From Planctomycetaceae bacterium (GTDB taxonomy: Bacteria > Planctomycetota > Planctomycetia > Pirellulales > Pirellulaceae): a DNA stretch of 12,267 nt. The position numbers were made by a program, and so were the translations under genes. The notes under the pieces are model-generated. The model did not search any database. It had not been told where the DNA came from and was given only the letters and a program-made list of their open reading frames with translations. The stretch is from assembly GCA_002685655.1 (NCBI GenBank), contig NYXM01000098.1, positions 1 through 12,267 on the forward strand. Reading direction: 5' to 3'. This document shows positions 7,595 to 12,267 of this stretch, piece after piece (position 1 is the first letter of the stretch; each line of letters starts with the position of its first letter).

Positions 7595-10500
7595 TTAAAG
7601 CTGACCGCCACCACCAAAGCCGCCGCCACCGCCGCCAAAGCCGCCACCACCACCACCAAAGCCGCCGCCGCCTTGGCCGCCGCCTTGCTGGTTCTGGGTA
7701 CCACCGGCAAAGCTAAATGTCTGGACGTCCGTGATGCCGGACGAAATCGGTGCCGAGCCGAGCAATGAGAAACGTACATAGCGACGATCTGCGGAGATGA
7801 TCGCCATCGCGTTCATTTGGTTACCCTCGGGGAAGACCTGAATCTGCGGCCGGAAACCAACTCGGCCACGTCGGCCAAACAGGCGCGGGTCAATGGCCCC
7901 ACTGGCGATGCCGCGGCGCATGGCCAATGCATAATCGCGGGCCGCACTCGAATCCTCGACATCACGGTACTGTTGGGCCAGAATCTGACGACCCATATCC
8001 TGGCGAACACGTTGCAAGTTGGCAATTTTCTCCTCGGCCACGGGTTGCTGTCGTCGACCATCTTCGATTGTAAAATTCACCACGGCATCCTTTTCGCCAA
8101 GCGGAATCTGCTGCTTGCCATAGGTCTGTTGTGGCGTACGAAAATGAGTCCAGATTTCAACCGTAACTTTGCCAGCGGAAACCTCGCCCCAAACACGTCG
8201 TAAATAAGCTCGGTAGACGCCAGTGTATCCTTGCGGGCAAACATAGACTTCAGAGAATCCATCCAGCGTCTTTGCGGCATTATTGGCGGCAAATGTATCG
8301 CCCAACAGAATGCCACCGGAGGGTGTGCGCGGATTTCGCATCGAGCAAACGGTCGCACTTGGTTCTTCGATGATCAGATCGATGTCCGCATTGCCCGTCC
8401 AGGTGACTCGGACAACACAATCACGCGACTGCGCTTTTCGAACCGCCGCACTCAGCGAGTCGGCTTCAGTCTTCCGGCCCGCGTCTATCATTTTCATCCA
8501 TGACGCTTCGGCAACGTGCCACGCATGTTCCGGGATGCGCCGCTGATTCTCTTGCCATTCCTGGCTCAAGATCCCCAAACAGGCCCAGCGAATGCCGTCT
8601 TCATCCTTCAATCGCTGTGCCGCGGCCAAACCGTTGACGAACGGTTCGGGACGATGTGGGGCTAAATCCGCGACCTCCTGATAAAGCTTGAGAGCACGCT
8701 TGTCCAGTTCGAGGTGCGTCATGAACGTGGCGACATGCAGCACTTCCTCGATATTGTTACTGAAGTCCACAGCGGACATCAGCGCGCGTTCGACTTCTTC
8801 GGTGGGGGCACCAGTAGCCAGCATCGCCAGGGTCATGGCTTCGTACATCCAAGGTTGTGGCTGGCTGTTTCGAACGGCCGCCTGCGTCAGAATGACGATC
8901 TCTTCCAACTTGGCCTTTGCGGCCATTGCAGACTTCCCTGCCGCTTTGACGTCCTGGGCAGTCTCTTTGGCATCCTGGCTTGCGAGATGGCTCTGTGCTT
9001 CGCGCCGAAGCTGGCGAACGGTCTCGCGCACGTTGCGTTGGTGACGAGCACGTTGCGCAGCAGTATCTTGACGGTGCTCTTGGAAGTGCCGGTCCCAGGC
9101 CACTTCGAGCGTCTCCGCAGCTTGACGCTGCAGCTTGATACGTGTGGCCTTTCGCGGAACGGTTATCGCGTCAGTCGTTTTTTTTTCTGACGTCAGCGTC
9201 GGTGTCGTGGATTTCTTGGCACCCAGCGTCAGGTCATCGTCAATGGCAAAGCCACCACCGCCGCCGAAGCCACCGCCGCCACCGAATCCGCCGCCACCGC
9301 CACCGAATCCGCCACCACCGCCACCGAATCCGCCGCCGCCACCGCCACCGAAGCCGCCCTGGCCGCCGAAGCCACCCTGGCCGCCGGCACCAAATTGGCC
9401 ACCACCGGAGATGATCGGGATGACCAAGTCGCCAACCGGATAGACTTTCGTGATCAGTTGGGCTTCTGCTTCTTCGGGAGTTGTGATCTGCATCACCTCG
9501 TCTTTGATGATGTACGTCAGATCCAGTTCGCGAAGCATCAGTCGCATCGCCGAACGCAATGTAACGCCATTCAAGCTGATGTTGACAGGCGTGTCGGTAC
9601 CAATTCCAAAGTCTTCCAGCGCCGTCGTATTGATGATGATCGGAATGTTGTGCCGCAAGGCGATTTCGTCGATCACATCCTTGAGTGGTGTGTCGAGATA
9701 ATCAAACTTTGTTTCTTTGTCCAATTCCTGGACAATTCGTTCTTCCGACCCACCGCCTCCGCCAGCCAAATCGACGGCCGCGTACTTCTTGCGGCTGTAG
9801 GTGATCTGCTCCCAGACCTCTGAGGAAGGGTAAAGGATGGGCGGTTCGTCGGGAAAGGGCATCGCCGATAGTTCAACCTGGTACATCGTATCCACAAAGT
9901 TGCGGTGCCGTAAATCTCGGAACCGTTCCATCGATCGGACATTCTTAATATTGCGGGCGTTCCACAACGCGACGAGCGGTACAGGCGAACGGGGATCCAA
10001 TTCTCGAACCTGCTCGGCAATATCCATCTCGGCCGTCAGGTACTTGCCTTCATCCAATAACGAACCGAAACGCGATAGCAACTGCTTAATCTTCTGACGA
10101 TTGCGTTGAGTTGCTTGAACGAGCATTTCTGCTTCGCGGGCTGCGGCTTTGTTTTCTTCCGCGCTAGCAAGACGATTCTCGAACTGAATCTGTTGGCTTT
10201 CCGAACGGCGAATCGCCGCTGAAATCCGGTCACGCAACTGGGCACGAATGTCCGAATCTAGATCCGTGGCGCGATTCAACTGCTCAAGCAAGATCTTGAG
10301 ATCCTCCGTGGCCCTCTCTGGGTTGTTGGCCATCCTTTGCCGGGCCTTGTTCAGTCCCTGCTCGACCTCGGTTTGAATCAACTGCGACTGAATTTTCTTG
10401 TTCTTTTCGACGGCATCGAGAAAGCTCCCCGCGGAGCCGTCAAACTCGTCGAGCAGTGAACCCTCTGAACCCTCTTGCTGAGCGTCAGCTTGCAAATTGA

Positions 10501-11731
10501 TCAGACGCAAGTCGGCGTCGGCTGCCGAGCCGCCACCGGCGACACGTTCGACGGCACCCTGCAACGCGACCGCTTGAGGATTCGCCGGATCACGCGCGAT
10601 GGCTGCAGTTGCGGCCGTGCGGGCTCCGGCCAGATCGCCTGTACGCAAAGCATGGCCACCAAGTTCCGCAAGTTGACTTGCGCCGGTTGTCATGACGCGT
10701 GCGGCTTCTCGCAACGCTTCAGAACCCGCGGTCGGAAGGCTAAGGCCCATGTCTTGGCGAGCTGTTTCGATCAGCTGAGGCAAGAAGCCAAAGTCCGGGC
10801 TTGATGCTTCAGCAACCACACGCCAGGACTTTTCAACCGCTTTTCCATTGGCTTCATACTGCACGCGGACTTCGCCGGCATCGCGATCAGCCAGCAACCC
10901 AATCATGATGCTGTCACGATCGGTACGCAGAGGAGGCATGGTTTTTGGATAAGCTTCGCGCATCGAGGCAGGCAGGCTTGTCTTGACCGGCCAAAGAACC
11001 GTCGCGTCCACAGTGCGGGTCAACATCATGCCCACTTGCTGGGGCGAAACCTCATCCGAGTCCATGTAGACTACGCCGCCCGTATGGTTAGCGATCGTCG
11101 CCAAGGTGTGCGCGTTACGCTGTGGCCCAATCGCCAAACTGGAGACCGCCACGCGAGAATCTGTCAACTTCGTGACTAAGTCGCCAAACCGCTCTTGTTT
11201 CAGTAGTCCGCCTCGACTCATGCCGTCACCGATGTAAACTACCGACCGGCCGTGGTTCGTTTTTGTATCAAAGCTGGCTGCGGCCGATGTCAATGCGCCG
11301 TGCAAATCCGTTGACCCCAATGGTGCTCGACGACGAAGCTTTTCCAAGGCAGCCTTCATGGCGGGCCCTTGCGGAGAAACAAAGCCATCCGTCATCGGGA
11401 TCGCATTCAAATCGCAAGCCACCAGACTAACGCGGTCTGTCTCACCCAGAGAACTCAACATGGTCGTCAACGACGACAACGCGTCATCGCGGTAGATGCC
11501 TGTCTGGCTGGCTGAGGTGTCGAATAAAACCACGACGTCATTTGATGACGCCGTCGGGACATCGCCCCCGGACGTGAGGCTGAGCGCGAAGAACGTGTCG
11601 CCCGCGGCATTGTCGTAGGTCGCTAGCCGGGGTCCGTCGGCGGCGTGGGCCAACAAGCCCGACGATCCAACAGCCAGCAAGATGGTGAGGATTGGCGAGA
11701 TCACTCGCAGTAAGCTACTGCGTTTCAACAT
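7595..11731 (-). CDS. Large exported VWA / secretin-N-like / polyglycine protein
   Basis: Exported protein of 1378 residues; function unknown. Parts in order: signal peptide (1-31, AHAADG); VWA domain (about 66-230) with a complete MIDAS: DTSAS (71-75), Thr141 in GSTDL, Asp169 in IGDG; a TPR-like pair of helices (about 350-396); a charged coiled-coil-like region (about 440-580); a domain (about 674-768, FDYLDTPLKDVIDEIA to KVYPVGDLV) resembling the secretin/TonB short N-terminal (STN) domain; a polyglycine tract (776-827); a Lys/Ala/Gln-rich helical stretch; TPR-like helices (about 960-1058); a beta-rich region (about 1104-1220, VRVTWTGNADIDLIIEEP) resembling DUF2135; and a glycine-rich end (1350-1376). 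The ATG has GGAG 7 bases upstream (plus 11739-11742). There is no LPXTG motif or C-terminal membrane helix. Related multi-domain VWA proteins occur in planctomycetes; a role at the cell surface or in envelope assembly is my guess only. No secretin pore domain is present. Confidence 0.9.
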   Translation of the reverse strand: MLKRSSLLRVISPILTILLAVGSSGLLAHAADGPRLATYDNAAGDTFFALSLTSGGDVPTASSNDVVVLFDTSASQTGIYRDDALSSLTTMLSSLGETDRVSLVACDLNAIPMTDGFVSPQGPAMKAALEKLRRRAPLGSTDLHGALTSAAASFDTKTNHGRSVVYIGDGMSRGGLLKQERFGDLVTKLTDSRVAVSSLAIGPQRNAHTLATIANHTGGVVYMDSDEVSPQQVGMMLTRTVDATVLWPVKTSLPASMREAYPKTMPPLRTDRDSIMIGLLADRDAGEVRVQYEANGKAVEKSWRVVAEASSPDFGFLPQLIETARQDMGLSLPTAGSEALREAARVMTTGASQLAELGGHALRTGDLAGARTAATAAIARDPANPQAVALQGAVERVAGGGSAADADLRLINLQADAQQEGSEGSLLDEFDGSAGSFLDAVEKNKKIQSQLIQTEVEQGLNKARQRMANNPERATEDLKILLEQLNRATDLDSDIRAQLRDRISAAIRRSESQQIQFENRLASAEENKAAAREAEMLVQATQRNRQKIKQLLSRFGSLLDEGKYLTAEMDIAEQVRELDPRSPVPLVALWNARNIKNVRSMERFRDLRHRNFVDTMYQVELSAMPFPDEPPILYPSSEVWEQITYSRKKYAAVDLAGGGGGSEERIVQELDKETKFDYLDTPLKDVIDEIALRHNIPIIINTTALEDFGIGTDTPVNISLNGVTLRSAMRLMLRELDLTYIIKDEVMQITTPEEAEAQLITKVYPVGDLVIPIISGGGQFGAGGQGGFGGQGGFGGGGGGGFGGGGGGFGGGGGGFGGGGGFGGGGGFAIDDDLTLGAKKSTTPTLTSEKKTTDAITVPRKATRIKLQRQAAETLEVAWDRHFQEHRQDTAAQRARHQRNVRETVRQLRREAQSHLASQDAKETAQDVKAAGKSAMAAKAKLEEIVILTQAAVRNSQPQPWMYEAMTLAMLATGAPTEEVERALMSAVDFSNNIEEVLHVATFMTHLELDKRALKLYQEVADLAPHRPEPFVNGLAAAQRLKDEDGIRWACLGILSQEWQENQRRIPEHAWHVAEASWMKMIDAGRKTEADSLSAAVRKAQSRDCVVRVTWTGNADIDLIIEEPSATVCSMRNPRTPSGGILLGDTFAANNAAKTLDGFSEVYVCPQGYTGVYRAYLRRVWGEVSAGKVTVEIWTHFRTPQQTYGKQQIPLGEKDAVVNFTIEDGRRQQPVAEEKIANLQRVRQDMGRQILAQQYRDVEDSSAARDYALAMRRGIASGAIDPRLFGRRGRVGFRPQIQVFPEGNQMNAMAIISADRRYVRFSLLGSAPISSGITDVQTFSFAGGTQNQQGGGQGGGGFGGGGGGFGGGGGGFGGGGQL
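7604..7684 (-). repeat. C-terminal polyglycine tract (heptad-spaced GGGGGGF)
   Basis: On the minus strand these 27 codons encode residues 1350-1376 of the large VWA protein: runs of four to six glycines separated by single Phe residues, with GGGGGGF repeated in tandem, then a terminal Gln-Leu before the stop. The DNA is an imperfect 21-base repeat of GGN codons. The third positions vary (GGT, GGC, GGA mix is limited to GGT/GGC mostly), so it is not a pure microsatellite. Confidence 0.9.
9251..9406 (-). repeat. Internal polyglycine tract after the secretin-N-like domain
   Basis: 52 codons encoding residues 776-827 of the large VWA protein, nearly all Gly with Phe at intervals of 6-8 and a few Gln and one Ala at the N-terminal end (GGGQFGAGGQGG). 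On the plus strand it reads as repeated CCGCCACCG-type triplets with a period near 21 bases, interrupted by GAA or GAATCC around the Phe codons. Its position directly behind the STN-like domain suggests a flexible or self-associating linker. Confidence 0.92.
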
Positions 11732-11828
11732 GGTAAGTCTCCAACCAAAGCGATATGCACAAAGGGCTCTTTCGAATGGGAAAGTCGACCCTGCCTTGCC
11801 CGAGTAGGTAACAGGCGCAAACTACGTT

Positions 11829-11866
11829 CCTGAATCCACTTATTCTATTCAGGGGCCGATTCGGCC
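11829..11866 (-). promoter_or_regulatory. Two adjacent inverted repeats in the VWA gene leader
   Basis: CCTGAAT (11829-11835) pairs with ATTCAGG (11847-11853) around an 11-base loop. Directly next to it GGCCGA (11854-11859) pairs with TCGGCC (11861-11866), effectively a 5-bp GC stem with a 3-base loop. Both fall between the candidate promoter and the start codon, so they would be in the 5' leader RNA about 100-135 bases before the ATG. They could be a regulatory or stabilising RNA structure, or protein sites. There is no U-run after them on the minus strand. Confidence 0.4.
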
Positions 11867-11890
11867 GCCACTGAAAAACTGCCAAAGCGA

Positions 11891-11919
11891 CCAATATCCA
11901 GTATGGTTGCCTTTGTCAA
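11891..11919 (-). promoter_or_regulatory. Candidate promoter of the large VWA gene
   Basis: A perfect -35 box TTGACA (11919-11914) is followed after 17 bases by TATTGG (11896-11891), a poor -10 (3 of 6). Transcription would start near 11884, giving a leader of about 150 bases. A second TTGACA at 11963-11958 has no fitting -10. The strong -35 with weak -10 may mean that an activator helps, or that the match is fortuitous. Confidence 0.4.
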
Positions 11920-12041
11920 GAAAGCAAAACTTGTTGGCAATTCTCGCGGTTGTAGTTTGTCAACGAGCCTCGGTTGCAAACATAAGGCCCCTCCGTGGCG
12001 TGATTTTCAGAGGTGAGTAGATCACTCGACAGCAACGAAGA

Positions 12042-12077
12042 AACGGCCGCCGGTCAGATTTCTGACCAACGGCCGTT
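12042..12077 (-). terminator. Intrinsic terminator of the right-edge gene
   Basis: A long hairpin: AACGGCCG (12042-12049) pairs with CGGCCGTT (12070-12077), and inside it GGTCAG pairs with CTGACC (12052-12067) around a short ATTT loop, with a 2-by-2 internal mismatch. On the minus strand the stem is followed by TTTCTTCGTT, a moderate U-rich tail. It lies 52 bases after the stop codon of the partial minus-strand gene, as expected for its terminator, and insulates the VWA gene from it. Confidence 0.75.
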
Positions 12078-12129
12078 GCGGAAATCGGTTCCAGTAAAGG
12101 ACTTGCTAAGACGCTTTGGTGACGATTCG

Positions 12130-12267
12130 TCAGCGGAGCGGTGGTGACCGCCGGGCTGCATTCAGGCGGCTGTTCAGATCGCGGATCGACGCTTTGGCGG
12201 CATCCAGTGCCGTTGTATCGACCGCTTCCGCTTCCTGGTCGGTCAACTCCACAGACGAATTATCCGA
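12130..12267 (-). CDS. C-terminal end of an unidentified protein (truncated by window edge)
   Basis: The minus strand from the right edge is open for 45 codons and stops at TGA (12130-12132). The tail contains ELTDQEAEAVDTTALDAAK and SIRDLNSRLNAARRSPPLR: acidic and Ala-rich, then a helix ending in a basic segment. I do not recognise it. Support for coding comes from the clean frame to the edge, the codon-like third-position pattern and the strong terminator 52 bases downstream. No start is inside the window. Confidence 0.6.
   Translation of the reverse strand, partial: SDNSSVELTDQEAEAVDTTALDAAKASIRDLNSRLNAARRSPPLR

Larger units (their letters stand above)
11732..12041. other. Leader and promoter region of the large VWA gene
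   Basis: This stretch holds no coding sequence that I can support. It contains the ribosome site of the VWA gene (11739-11742), two adjacent hairpins (11829-11866), and two exact TTGACA boxes on the minus strand (11919-11914 and 11963-11958). It ends at the terminator of the gene at the right edge. Confidence 0.6.

Noticed and set aside
7556..7768. Plus-strand Ala/Thr/Lys-rich frame over the end of the VWA gene
   Set aside because: It is produced by reading the C-terminal glycine-codon repeat on the other strand; its low complexity mirrors the repeat.
9251..9406. CRISPR-like or tandem-repeat array
   Set aside because: The period follows the codon structure of a Gly/Phe tract, with no spacers of unique sequence.
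9135..9443. Plus-strand open frame encoding a proline-rich protein
   Set aside because: It is the antisense reading of the polyglycine tract (GGN read backwards gives NCC, proline) inside the large minus-strand gene, with no ribosome site or domain of its own.

Overview
The window looks like a stretch of chromosome from a planctomycete, probably Pirellulales-like. The main grounds are a DUF1207-type protein, a very large secreted VWA/secretin-N-like protein with polyglycine tracts, moderate GC content, loosely packed genes and use of GTG and TTG starts. This is inferred from gene content only; there is no rRNA or marker phylogeny here.

Left part (1-3227, minus strand): a 2-hydroxyacid oxidation cluster, read right to left as lhgO (L-2-hydroxyglutarate oxidase), glcD (FAD subunit of glycolate oxidase) and the 5' part of glcE (second FAD-binding subunit), which runs off the window edge. 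All three are FAD enzymes that oxidise small 2-hydroxyacids to 2-oxoacids. A 543-bp non-coding stretch upstream of lhgO holds a perfect 8-bp dyad that could be an operator.

Middle (3771-7559, plus strand): a DUF1207 family exported protein with a GTG start; a periplasmic C-terminal processing protease (S41, PDZ plus Ser/Lys/Gln catalytic residues) preceded by a near-consensus sigma70-type promoter; and tsaD, the catalytic subunit of the tRNA t6A modification machinery. These look like independently expressed genes rather than one pathway.

Right part (7595-11731, minus strand): one 1378-residue exported protein. It carries an N-terminal von Willebrand factor A domain with an intact MIDAS motif, helical/TPR-like and coiled-coil segments, a secretin/TonB-N-terminus-like domain followed directly by a 52-residue polyglycine tract, a second helical segment, a beta-rich DUF2135-like domain and a second polyglycine tract at the very C-terminus. 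It is convergent with tsaD. It is the most unusual object in the window and I know of no experimentally defined function for this architecture.

Right edge (11732-12267): a 398-bp gap with a candidate promoter and two adjacent hairpins in the leader of the large gene, a strong intrinsic terminator, and the last 45 codons of an unidentified minus-strand gene. I see no mobile elements, CRISPR arrays or RNA genes.
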